In this document: positions 1 to 11,100 of the stretch, piece by piece
Numbering within the stretch: position 1 is the stretch's first letter
How the letters are laid out: the number at the start of each line of letters is the position of its first letter
Assembly (NCBI GenBank): GCA_027946365.1
Contig: JAPEUQ010000004.1
Location: forward strand, 1,054,001 to 1,118,000
Length of the DNA stretch: 64,000 bases
Reading direction: 5' to 3'
DNA from: Kalmusia sp. IMI 367209
Taxonomy: Eukaryota > Ascomycota > Dothideomycetes > Pleosporales > Didymosphaeriaceae
Position numbers and translations under genes: made by a program
The notes under the pieces: model-generated
Told to the model about the DNA's origin: nothing
Seen by the model: the letters and a program-made list of their open reading frames with translations, nothing else
The model's database searches: none

Positions 1-262
1 CCGGCTGATCATACCTAGTGATGGAACGAAATCATTGCGACATTCTAGCGTTCGAAGTAGACACTGTACGTATAAGAACCTGAGTAGGTTACAAAAGCAA
101 CAAATTCTATCATCACTCAGTACACCCTCGTTTCCTTCTCCTTTCTGTTTGATACAGACAGGCTCGTTCTTTTCTTTTTGCCAGTCATTCAATTCTACCA
201 ACTTTCTAAATCCGTTCAGCAAGATCACTTCTTTACACTCGCTCAGCAAAACTCCTTGAGCT

Positions 263-1900
263 ATGAGGCCCATCGTGCTCCCTGCCCTAGTAGCTATTTT
301 CAGCCTTGGGGCTTCAGGAGCACCAATTGCGAATGTGATCTGCAGCCTCAAGCCTGATCCCGGAACCAACAGCACCATCTCAAGTCTGGAATATGTTCTG
401 GATCCTGGTCATTGTATTGAGGACCTTTGCACTTCAGGAGGAAACGCAGGCTCGCTTACCAAGAGCTGTGGTCCAATTGCCCTCACTATTACCCACCTAG
501 GAGCTCCGCTTTCTAACGTTGGGGACTGTATCAGTAGCTTCCATGATATTTTCGATAAGTGTAGTACTTCTGAAGGTATTTATGGGGGTGTACTCGAAAT
601 CTCGGGGGTGATGTACGATGCATCCGTGGTGGCTTCAGATGGCGAAAAAGACCACCACCCAGCTCTTGAGGTACGTCGTCGCCGTGGACGTTCGAGGAGT
701 CGCAAAGGGAGCATCTCCAAGACGACGAAGAAAGGCACGAAGAAAACTCCAGAAAACTCCAAGACGACCAAGCCGAAGACGACCAAGCCGAAGACGACCA
801 AGCCGAAGACTACCAAGCCGAAGACGACCAAGCCGAAGACAACAAAGCCTAAGACAAAGAAGGTCAAGTCGTGCCCGCTTCCAAAGAAGAAGGGACAGAA
901 GGGCAAAGGCAAGAAAACCGTCCGAGATCTCGTAGAGGATTACCTTCCGAAGGTGCTGAGCAGTGTAATACTCCCACGAACACCTGTGGGATCGCGTCCA
1001 GGATCATCTGCTGGGTCACGTCCAGGATCACCTCAAGGAAGCGACAGTGATGGCTGCAACAACGCTTGGTTCCAAAGACATGAACTGCAACGGAGTAAAG
1101 TCGAATGGTTCAGTTTCCATACAGAGGAGGATGGTTGGGAGAGCGTGCTTAATCCATCGCATAAAGCCAGGAAGATTCTGGGGCACATGCCGAGGCACAG
1201 TAAATTCGACGCCGTCAAATTGCATAGGGGCAATATGCAGGTCGTAGGATACCCAACAACATCGTCGCTCCCTGAGGAATGGCCGAAAGGAACCGATTCA
1301 TATCTTTTGACCAATGGCGGTTTCTTTGACATGCAAAAGAAACTGGAAGATGATAAACCAATCGGTCCAACAAGTTTAAGGCCTGACTATGTACCGATTC
1401 CTGACGTATATATGGAGTACTACAAGGAGCTCAGAGATGGCGACCAATTTCTGTGGGCTGGCCCGTCACTCAAAACCATTCTGCCGCTTCATGAGAAGCA
1501 ATTTGTATACGGTAACTATCCAGTCCCGGGCAGTCTCAATCACGCAGGTTCAAGCAATGAGCGTCTTGCTGTTGCTTTTGTAGGTCAGGATAAATATGTT
1601 TTCACACACATGGGAAATGACCGAACATCGAATGGTGTTGATGTTAACAAGTTGAGGGCACTCATCGACGAGTTCTTGAAAGCATATGGTGGAGCCGGAG
1701 CCTCTGTTTCGCACGCCAGTACCGTACTCAATTTGGACGGCGGGGGCAGTATATGGATGTCTTGGAGAGAAAGAGGAGTAGAGGAGTATATAATTGCCAG
1801 GGGTAATGGGCAGGACGAAGGTCCACCTTTCGGTTCCTCCGCGAACTTCGCGGGAAGAGCTAGAGAAGTGGTCAACTTTCTGAAATGGACCGCGGGTTAA
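263..1900 (+). CDS. Secreted phosphodiester-glycosidase-like (NAGPA-domain) protein
   Basis: Single-exon frame of 545 aa. Residues 1-19 form a signal peptide (hydrophobic, ending ASGA-P). Residues about 20-135 are a Cys-containing N-terminal domain I do not recognise. A very basic linker follows, with RRRRGRSRSRK, then six TTKPK units, then a Ser/Gly/Pro stretch. The C-terminal half (about 330-540) carries the marks of the phosphodiester glycosidase fold (NAGPA/DUF2233): TNGGFFD near residue 350 and NLDGGGS near residue 490. In that family these lie at the active site and cleave GlcNAc-1-phosphodiesters or related sugar phosphodiesters. Activity here is inferred; the substrate in fungi is unknown. 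The Lys-rich linker suggests binding to an anionic wall or matrix polymer (inference). The ATG at 263 follows a pyrimidine-rich leader and is the first in frame. Confidence 0.68.
   Translation: MRPIVLPALVAIFSLGASGAPIANVICSLKPDPGTNSTISSLEYVLDPGHCIEDLCTSGGNAGSLTKSCGPIALTITHLGAPLSNVGDCISSFHDIFDKCSTSEGIYGGVLEISGVMYDASVVASDGEKDHHPALEVRRRRGRSRSRKGSISKTTKKGTKKTPENSKTTKPKTTKPKTTKPKTTKPKTTKPKTTKPKTKKVKSCPLPKKKGQKGKGKKTVRDLVEDYLPKVLSSVILPRTPVGSRPGSSAGSRPGSPQGSDSDGCNNAWFQRHELQRSKVEWFSFHTEEDGWESVLNPSHKARKILGHMPRHSKFDAVKLHRGNMQVVGYPTTSSLPEEWPKGTDSYLLTNGGFFDMQKKLEDDKPIGPTSLRPDYVPIPDVYMEYYKELRDGDQFLWAGPSLKTILPLHEKQFVYGNYPVPGSLNHAGSSNERLAVAFVGQDKYVFTHMGNDRTSNGVDVNKLRALIDEFLKAYGGAGASVSHASTVLNLDGGGSIWMSWRERGVEEYIIARGNGQDEGPPFGSSANFAGRAREVVNFLKWTAG
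764..853 (+). repeat. Six in-frame 15-bp repeats encoding TTKPK
   Basis: Six tandem copies of a 15-nt unit (acgaccaagccgaag with a few third-position changes) encode TTKPK in the linker of the secreted protein above. Later copies vary (actacc, acaaca...cctaag), so the array is old enough to have drifted at silent sites. Copy-number variation between strains is likely for such arrays (inference). Confidence 0.95.
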
Positions 1901-3013
1901 GAGATTTCGTATATAGTTTCTATTCTTTGAGGAGCGGGACCTGATTAGGCGAGAACTGGGGGAAAGCCGCCTTTTGGTGCTAGATTTCTATCTTTAATTT
2001 ATGCCCTCGAGGTGCACGGAAATGAGATACCTCGCACTTGATATTTGATGCACAGAAATCCTATAATGTCGATTTATCGGCGAAAGGCAGCATTGCGATG
2101 ATGAAGACTGGAAAGCACAGCCAGCAACGACTCGATAAGAGTGCCTAATAGAAATTGTATTTCAAGAGCGGATGAAAAAGACCAAGTCGTAAGTAGCTAA
2201 ACATGGACAAGCATAACATGGATGAAAGCATCGTGCTAGCCTACTCACCCTCCAAGCCGATGCCTCGTACTTTCCACTGCATCCCATCTCTTTCTGTACC
2301 ACCGAGCCAGAAGCTTTTGCTCTGCATATCGTCATACGCCTTGTTCCATCAGTATGTGACGTCGCTCTTACCACCTTGTTACCAATAATAGTAGCATTCC
2401 AGTCACGACCAGTCGCCCATGGGTTTAGCTAGGAGAATGGAAGAGGAAATGATAAATCCTTCACAGAGCGGATGATGCTAGCTCTTCTAACATAAGTACG
2501 AGCCGAAAGCTAAATCTGTTCGCCAAATACGTTATAGATGGATTCCCGCTAACTTCTTCTAGGCCAGGCGCAGATGTGCTGCACGCAAAGGATGGACACA
2601 AGCGAAATGAGAAGAGGGAGTGTCACGAATTCAGCGATGAGTGGCAACCAACGATCTTTTACGTTGGTTTTGTTCGGGTAGCCAGCGATCTGGGCGGATG
2701 AATCATTTTCGAGAGGTCTCAAAATGGCATGGCGGGAGCTAAGATGGTGTCACGTAAGGGTTCCACACACCCATCAGGTACTCATAAATATAGGTCGTTC
2801 TTTATTTACTAATATTTAGAAACAAGTGCGTCTGGTGTAAAGTTCATTCTCTTGACCTATCGTACTATAAGACGAGTACATAGAAAAGTATATTCATAAC
2901 TTATAGTCACTAAGCACAACTAGAACAATAATGCTATTTAGCTGTACCAGTTCATCCTGTGTCCTCATTCCAGTGTAATAGAGTCATAATATTGAACTAG
3001 AAAAGAGAGCACA
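1901..3013. other. Convergent intergenic region, no gene seen
   Basis: 1.1 kb between the stop codons of two convergent genes. Only short frames without splice support or family resemblance. It must hold the 3' ends of both transcripts; no repeat or RNA gene was recognised. Confidence 0.6.
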
Positions 3014-4852
3014 TTATAAGACCACTGCTACCATAGTAATCAGACCAACCGCAACAGCTAATGCCCCTGCTGGTCTCCTCCTACCTGCTGCTGTTCCCTT
3101 TTTGCCTTGTCCATGATCGTCTGCATCCGAGCAAATCCCACTCCCCTTCGTCGCCTCTGTTGCAATATACACTCTTGGCAGCCCGTCGTTCATCGGTACA
3201 TTTAAGTTCCCTTTTGCATCAACGCTGCTCCTCACACATGACAAAACCTCCAGCACCTCCGTATCAGCTCCCCATCCCGTCTTGTCGAGACCTAACGACC
3301 CATTCCCTGATTTATTCCCATTGTTGGTAATAACACTTATGATCTGGTTCCCATCGTTGCCTTTTCGGAAAGCCACCGTATGCTCATCGTTATAAATAGA
3401 GTTGATGTTGTAAGTAAGATAGCCGTCGTCGACGGTTATAGCGCGGCTCCGGACGGCATTGATAGATGCGACGAGTTTATACAATTCTGAGTCGCGAGAA
3501 TAACCCGACAGCCACGTAGCCTCTCTATTCGCGGGATCCGCATATCCCTTATAGTGCTGTTCCTGCCCCGCATATACGATTGGGATTCCATCCCACATTA
3601 GCGTGAGCGCGAGTGCGTTTTTTGCGAGACTCATGTCTGATGTCTGGCTCGCTAGGCGGGGAACGTCATGGTTTTCTATGAATGTTCCTAAAACCGTAAC
3701 ATCTTTACAAGCTTCTTTCATGTCATCAAGGATAGAGAGCAAAGAGGACGTATTGTGTTTGGTGGAGTTGAAAAAGGGTGTGAAAGCGTAGTAGGCGGGG
3801 TAGTTCAACACGCTGTCGAGTTGGTTCTGGTAGTCGCAGGTGAAGGACGAATTAGAAGAGAAGACTTCGCCCATAGTGAAGGTGGAGGCTGCGGATGCGA
3901 AGGAGGACCAGAAGGGCTTGTCGACGTGCTTGACGGTGTCAATGCGGAGTCCGTCGACTGGAATCATGTGTTAGCTAGACTCCACGCCGCTACCTTTGTG
4001 GGCATAATGAGAGGTATCTTACTCGAATAATTACTAACAAGTTGCTCGATCCAAGTGGAGTAAACATCGACGACGTCTTGATCTTCCGTCCTTAAATCTG
4101 GCAACTCGACATTACTATCGCCCAACCAGCACTCCTCTACCTCCGTTTGATTGCTCCAATTACCGATGGTGCAGAAGTCATGGTAGTATTTCTTATCATC
4201 AAACGGCCAGAACTTTTGGTACTCCACTAAAGCAGAACCTCCGTTCCAGCCGTTGTGGTTGGCGACTACATCCACTATAAGGTACTACAGGTCGATCGAA
4301 TTAGTGGGAGGGAGGAAGAGTGGATAATGACGTAAGGGGAAGATTACCATATCCCTATCATGTAAAGCATTGCTGAGGGCTTTTAGGTCATCCGCTGTAC
4401 CGAAATGCTCGTTAAGCCCGTACAAGTCTTGCTGCCAGTACCCGTGGTAGGCGTAGCCAAAAGGCGTGCGGTCAGGGATGTTTAGTGTAATTGGGGATAT
4501 CCATATCTGGTCACCTATTAGAGACAGCTTTAATATGAGAATTACGTCGATATGTACTGCAGTAAAACCCATATCTTGTATGTAATCCAGTTGGTTGATG
4601 ATACCTCGCCATGAGCCACCGCAGTAGTTGCCATCTTTGGTGTTACAAGTGGCTGTCGTGCTGGAATCGGCACGCGCAAAACTAGACAGTGTCAGTTATT
4701 AGTGAATATGGATGAAGGAGGATTTCACACCGATCAGTCAGAAGTTGGTACACTGATCTGGATCTCCATTGCTCTGGTGTAGCAGCATTTATTACACTGG
4801 CGCCGGCCCAAACCAGAGCAGCGACCGCTTTTAAGAGTGGCTGGAGCTTCAT
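3014..4852 (-). CDS. GPI-anchored alpha-amylase (GH13), five exons
   Basis: Exons on the minus strand: 4852-4731, 4681-4558, 4506-4348, 4284-4023, 3957-3014 (536 aa; total divisible by three). It matches Taka-amylase-type fungal GH13_1 enzymes throughout: a signal peptide, then [18 protein letters not shown]. Region I is DVVANH. The nucleophile is D229 in GLRIDTVKH, the acid/base E253 in GEV, and the stabiliser D320 in ENHDVPR, so all three catalytic acids are present. The C-terminus adds a linker and a hydrophobic tail (about [14 protein letters not shown]), typical of a GPI signal. In Aspergillus, GPI-anchored paralogues (AgtA/AgtB) act as alpha-glucanotransferases in wall alpha-glucan synthesis. 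Unlike the altered active sites reported for AgtA, both conserved His (in DVVANH and ENHD) are retained, so this may be a true amylase. An upstream in-frame ATG at 4864 would add four residues. Confidence 0.93.
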
Positions 4853-5522
4853 GATGAAAATCAAAAACTGCCCGGAAGATGTAGTTGTGGTATATGAATG
4901 AACAAGTAACCAATGCTATTGGAAGACGTCCAGCGTCCTCAGAAGCAAATGGTGAAACACGAGTTTTGAGCCGAATATGATAAGCCGAAACGAAATGCTA
5001 TGACGTGAGCAAGGAAAGAACGGGAGAAGTAATTAAAGAAGAAAGGACGATGAACAATGTCGGGTATTATAGGGATGTATGAGTGCAAACGTTACCAACC
5101 CACCATAATTCCCTGCTCTTAAACCCAGTATTACCATTGCGCTAAGCAAAGTGGACGAATCGGGCGGCGCGCCAGACCACTCAGCAATGTAAAAGCTTTT
5201 CTGGTACCCCCAACATTCCACCTGTGCCAGTGACTGCGCGTGAGTAATGTTTGCATGTACGACGCCTTCCTGAGACTGTACAACAGAAAACATCATACAA
5301 AGAATGCACAAGATGTTCGGAAACACAAACGCAAGATATTAGACATGTGTCTTCTCTGCCCAAGGCTAGATAAATAGATGCGCCCGAAATGCAAGACATC
5401 GAACGCAAGATCGCCTCGTTTTTCAACGCATCCACGACTACTGCTGTTCAAAGATCTCCCTGCGCAAATCCAACTTCAAGAAAGGTATCTACTCAATCAA
5501 AACCAACAAATCCCTAGTGCAA
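4853..5522. other. Intergenic: amylase promoter and MAPKK 3' flank
   Basis: 670 bp. Contains the amylase promoter (minus strand, near 4853-5100). A 97-aa frame at 5326-5033 with a signal-like start was judged too weak to call. No recognised repeat. Confidence 0.5.
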
Positions 5523-7032
5523 CTAAACCTCGTTATTCCACCTCTTTGGCCCGGCTGGCAGGCCTCCGCCGTTTGGCGGCCCTCGCAAATGTTGTGAGCC
5601 CCTATCACCAGGTGGAGGTGCTGGCCGAATGGGCAACGACATTATATTTTGGCCGCTGGACGCGCTAGATGTGCGAGAGGGGTACGCGGGTCGTGGAGGT
5701 GCTGCTGCTGAACCATTTGAGTCGGAGTGCTTGTGCTCGCTCCTGTGAGGCGGTGATCGCTCGCGCAGCTTTTCTCGTACGGCCGAAGACGGTGCGGAGG
5801 GAGCGAGATGTGATTTACGCTTGTTGTGTTCGATCATGCTGACAGCCCAGGCCTCTAAGTCCACAGGTGTTCGCTTTGCGGCTTGTAGGAACGCGTCGTG
5901 ATCCTAGTAGTTTAGTTAGTATATACAGAGAGACCACTATGGAATAAGGACTTACATAGAGCTCCTTCGGTGTCGGTCGCTCTGCCGGATTCTTCATCAG
6001 ACATTTTGCGATCATGTCCTCCAATATCGGCGGGAAAGCGTCGCTCTTGGGCAGTTTTGGTGCAGGCTCCAAAACAATCTGCTGCAAAAGGTCGAGAATG
6101 CCTTGCGGTCCGCCAGGGCCGTCCCCGTCATCGTCACTGCCGCCAAAGGGGAATTTACCAATGGCCAATTCCATCAATGTGAGGCCAACGCTCCAGACAT
6201 CTGACTTCACGGTATATGGGGACCCCTGTATCCGCTCTGGGGCCATATATGTTCCCGTTCCCACGAATGTCTCCGCTATTGATCCTTCCAGTTCGCTAGA
6301 CACACCAAAATCGCACAGTTTAATCTGTCCTTTCGAGTTTACGAGAATGTTCGATGGCTTCAAGTCGCGATGCATGATCTTATGCACCTCGTAAAGATAG
6401 GCGAGGCCGCCTAAAACGGCCTCAGATATCTTGCCTAGGACATCGACGCGCACGGGGCCGAAGGTTTTGGAAACCCAGTCTAGGGAACTGTGTACTTGCG
6501 TCAGTCTGGAAGATTGAGTAGATACAGGTCGACGTACCCCACATCCATATACTCCATACACATTATCACATCCCCAGTGTCATTCTGGAAGGCACCGTAG
6601 AAGGCCACGATGTACTCGGAGTTGCAGTCGTGCATGATGCGCAGCTCGCGGACAATTCGTTTCCGTACCTCGTTCTTTGCTTCGACGTGTATGATCTGGC
6701 GGGCCGTCAGTCACGCCTTAACCGCAGGAAGCGAGCTGTCACGTCACCTTTCTTGCCATTACCACCTTTGTGGCGGCATGTTGCACCTTGCTCACCGTTC
6801 CGCCATTGCCGGACCCAAGCTCGCGAACAACTATCAAGTCTTCTGCTTTGAGATCCAGTCGGAACTCGACGCCGATTTCAAGTGTGTCTGCCCGGTTATC
6901 GTCCGCCCCAAGGCCACCAGGAACTTGAGCGTCGCCAGCCGAAGGTGTCGGCTTTGGCGGAGGAGCACTAAGAGCGAGACCCTTCACATTCTTCCTCTTC
7001 ATTGTCTTCGTTTTGAACGCGGAGTCGGCCAT
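5523..7032 (-). CDS. MAP kinase kinase, Ste7/Fuz7 type (pheromone/filamentation cascade)
   Basis: Exons 7032-6748, 6695-6538, 6487-5956, 5903-5523 (451 aa, introns 50-52 bp). The N-terminus MKRKNVKGLAL is the conserved start of filamentous-fungal Ste7/Fuz7/Mst7 orthologues. Kinase domain about 66-330: glycine loop ELGSGNGGTV at 71-80, HRD catalytic Asp at 189, DFG at 207-209. The activation loop SIAET gives S217 and T221 as the MAPKKK phosphorylation sites. The Pro/Ser-rich C-terminal tail after residue 350 is typical. By homology it phosphorylates the Fus3/Pmk1-type MAPK that controls mating, hyphal fusion and plant infection. It is head-to-head with SPT6, sharing 1.1 kb of upstream DNA. Splice junctions were set by restoring VMARK/IIHVEAK, MDVG/SLDW and ELY/DHDAF. 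Confidence 0.95.
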
Positions 7033-8152
7033 GGCGGCGGTCTAGGGCGGGCGCCGGTGCTTCGTAGACGGGGGAAGGTTTGCTATCGTTATCAGAGGAC
7101 TTTGCGGTGGAAAGACAGGGGCGGGGCGTTGTTCTGGAGGGCGTTTCGAGCTCGGCGGGCAGCCTCTGGAATGAGTTTCAAATTTGGCGCCCGAATGCGA
7201 CGATGATGGCTCGCCAATCACCGTAGGAAATGGGTAAAAAGGAGGGCCACAGCGTCTATTGGATTAACGCTTTCGGGACGGCTGCTGGTAGCAAGCCCGA
7301 GGGGCGAGAATGACTGCGTGACCGGTAGAACGCGGTAGGGAAGCAGCCAGTATGGCAGCAAGGGCAGCGGGCTTGTAGAGGGGTGGTGGACACGACTGGT
7401 GGGCGGATCGCGAAGTCAAGCGTCGGCGGGGCGCTTCTTTGGCGGGGGAGCAACAGGGTAAACGCGCCGGGCGCACGAATAGCACTTGCGGGCGGCAGCG
7501 AGGCTTGGGGAGCGCAGAGGCGGGCGCAGAGAGGCGGACACAGGCGGATGCCGGCCGTGTTATGTAGACAGCAGCGCGCTGTGTCTTCTCTTCAGGAGGG
7601 TTTCAGTTTCGCATGGCCCCAAGGGCACTGCTTCACCTTGTCTCTAGCGCACTGCTGCACGGCTGCTCCCGTCCTCTGCGGCCTCTCGCAGGGGCTTTTG
7701 ATGCTGCAGCTGCTTCAGCACTTTAGTAGGCAGTTCCTCGCAGCTCTACAAGCACCCTGTCGCCCCTTTTTTGTTTTTATTTCTTTTTTTTTTTTTTTGC
7801 AATTCCGCCCTCTGCATCGGGGAGAACAGCATGGCCCACCACGGCCATCTAACGACCCCCGGACCCATGGGACGAAGCGAGTGAGGGTGAAAGAAAGTGT
7901 GGCTGGTGACGCTAGGCCCAAGGCGCTCTAGGCACTGCGGCTTGCACAATTTCAGCGACTGAGCGACCTACGGGAGCTTCCATCAACTGACTGAACGTTG
8001 CGCTCTGTCAACCGCTATAAGAAGGCCTTCGCCCGCCCCAGTCGCGCCTGCCATCAACTCCATCGCCGTCCTCGAATCCCTTTAAGTCGCGCCTCGAGCC
8101 CGACCGCCTGAAGCCTCCGCTTTCTCCTTTGTCCACGCGCTTGAGCCTCACC
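7033..8152. other. Divergent promoter region, MAPKK / SPT6
   Basis: 1.1 kb between two start codons on opposite strands. GC-rich near the MAPKK side, with a long T tract at about 7785-7798 of the kind that excludes nucleosomes in fungal promoters. No other gene seen. Confidence 0.6.
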
Positions 8153-11100
8153 ATGGCTGAGTACTTCGATACGGCCGCCGAGCTAGGCAGCGAGGAGGAA
8201 GATGAAGACTTCGACGGGGAGAATGGCGAGACTCGCCGTCCGACCAACGGTGCAAACGGCATGGACGATTCGAGCGAAGAAGAGGATGACGATGACGAGG
8301 ACAGGCTGCGCGAGGTACGTCGTTGAAGCCGTAGGTTCGTAGTTTCTCGGCAATGCTGACAATTGTCTAGGAGGGCGCTGGCTTCATCGCTGACGAGGAT
8401 GAGGAGGAAGAGGAGCTCAGCCGTAAAGAGAAGCGGCGGCGCAAGAAGCGAAAGAACAGGGAGGAGGATGAGGCGCTGGACGAAGACGATCTAGCTCTCA
8501 TCGGCGTAGACGTGGAGCCACGCGAGGCGTCACAGGTACGGGTGAACCACGACTCTCCTAGGGCAGAGCTGATCATCACAGAGCAAGTACAAACGCCTCA
8601 AGCGCGGTCACAAGGAGCGCCCGAGTCGATCTCGCGGCATCGACGAAATTTTTTCCGACGAGGATGAAGCTGAAGATGTAGATGACCGGCGGAGGACCGA
8701 CGTAAACGAATTCGCCGACTTCATCGAAGAAGACCAGTTCGAAGACGAGATCGAGGACGATCGCGAGGTCGAACAGCCAGGTGTAGGCTACATCAGCAAA
8801 ACTTTGCAGTTTACCAATCTCGACGAGGGTGCCGAGGAGGACTATAGGGCGGCTTTCGGCGATGGGACTGACTACGACTGGGCCATCGACCTCCAAGAGC
8901 AGGCTGACGCGGAAGAAGAAGGCGGAGGTCGCGAACTCCAGCTCAAGGACGTCTTTGAGCCGTCACAACTCAAAGAGCGCATGCTTACCGATGAGGATAA
9001 CGCTATCCGTGAGAAGGACATTCCCGAACGTCTGCAATTAGCAAGAAAGCCATTTCCCGACGAGGAAATCAGCGAACAAGCCCAAACGGCACGACTCGAC
9101 GAGGAGTCTATTTGGATCACGCAGCTCTTATGGCCGAAGAAAGATCTGGTAAGTCATGTCCCAACTATGTTTGGATAAGTAGGAGCTGACCGCCTGTCTG
9201 TGTTGTAGGACTCGTATTTTCAGAATCCATTTCGCAAGGCCGTGCGCAAAGTGCTTGAATTCCTCAATGTGGATAATTACGAAGTGCCCTTCATCTTCAA
9301 CCATCGAAAAGACTATTTGATCCATGCACCTAGTGATGCCGAGGACGACGCAGATGAGCCTGCTCCGAGGGATATTCGGCCGGAACGTCTTCTCAACCAG
9401 TCTGAGCTTTGGGAAATCTTCGATTTGGATCTCAAGTTCCGCGCTTTCGTTGAGAAGCGTGATGCACTCCAAAGGCATTACGATAACCTGAAGAGCGTTT
9501 ATCCTGACATCCAAGACGCGGTCATCGAAGATTTGGTTGATAAGGCTGTCACTATCGAAGAGATCCAGGAGCTGCAAGATTATCTACATTTCCGCTACGC
9601 AGGGGAGATGAACGAAGTCCGTCAAGAAACCACCAATGGTGCCCAGAAGCGCGCGAACAACTCTCGGAACTTCTACGATAAGCTCCGTGGAGGGAAAACG
9701 GCTAGCTTTGTACACGCTATCGGCATATCCCCCGATGATTTTGCGAAAAAAGCTGAAGGAAGCATGCCGGGAGGTCATTTCATCGAAGACCAACAAGTCA
9801 AACCGGAAGAACTCGCAGATCAACTCGCGGAGCCTCCTGAGATAGGAGTAACCCTTCTACGATCTGCAAAACTGCTGTATACGCAAGAGCTACAGACAAA
9901 CCCGCGTCTGCGGAGATATGTAAGGGGCAACTTCTATCAAGATGCGCTCATCGACTGCGTTCGAACGGAAAAGGGCATGCGCAAGATCACCGAAGATCAT
10001 CCATATTACGAATTTAAATACCTCCGCAAGCAAACATTTATGGACTTGAATGGGCGACCGGACCTATTCTTGAAAATGTTGAAAGCTGAGGAAGAGGGAT
10101 TGATCGGCGTCAAGATACGGATGGGCAGCTGGGAGAACCTGAAGCGGAAGCTGCACAATCACATTGTTTCAGATAACGTCAGCGAAGTCTCCGAATTGTG
10201 GAATGCGATGCGAAAAGAAATGCTTGACACCGCTCTTGATAAGCTGCACACGATCATCGCCAACGGGGTGAAGGAGACCTTGCGAGCTCGTTGCGAAGAT
10301 GAGTTAGCGAGCCGCGCGAGAGAAAGTTACTACAACAAACTCGACCAAGCTCCTTTCAAACCCCGAGGGGCCGACCTTGGCGCCGTGCCTAACGTTCTTT
10401 GTCTGTCTAATGGCAAAGGTCAACGGGGCGATGCAATTATGTGGGCCTATGTAGAATCGGATGGGAGGGTCTTGGAAAATGGCAAGCTGATCGAGTTTAG
10501 ACTCGGCAACCGAGAACGTGGTATCCCGGACGGCAAAGACATCGAAGTCTTTGTCGAGATTTGCAATCGACGCAAACCAGATGTCATTGGTATCAGTGGC
10601 TTCTCCGTGGAAACCCGAAGACTCAAAGCAGACTTGGAAGAGATCATTAACCAGTACGATTTGAAAGGACCTCAGTACGAAGAAACCGAAGACAACGTAG
10701 AAAGGAGCGATCCCTTAGAGGTTATCTACGTAAACGATGAAGTGGCGCGACTCTACTACAACAGTGCACGAGCATCGACCGAATTCCCGAAATATCCTCC
10801 TCTGACGAGGTATTGCGTCGCACTAGGTCGATATTTGCAGAATCCCTTGGCTGAATACGCTTCACTTGGAAGAGATATCGTATCATTGCCATTTGTCCAG
10901 AATCAAACACTCATATCACAGGAAAAACTCTTTGATCGCTTGGAAAACGCAATGGTAGACATGGTCAACCTCGTTGGTTTCAACTTGCCGGACGGATACG
11001 ACGATCCCTACATGTCCAAGCTCCTTCCGTATATCTGTGGTCTCGGTCCACGCAAGGCTGACAGACTTGTTAAAGCTATTCAGGCAAACGGGGATGAAAT

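Noticed and set aside
580..935. Basic and hydrophobic repeat frames over the TTKPK array
   Set aside because: Shadows of the 15-bp repeat in other frames of the secreted protein gene.
5033..5326. 97-aa minus frame with a signal-like N-terminus
   Set aside because: No family resemblance, no splice-supported extension, poor coding character; left uncalled.
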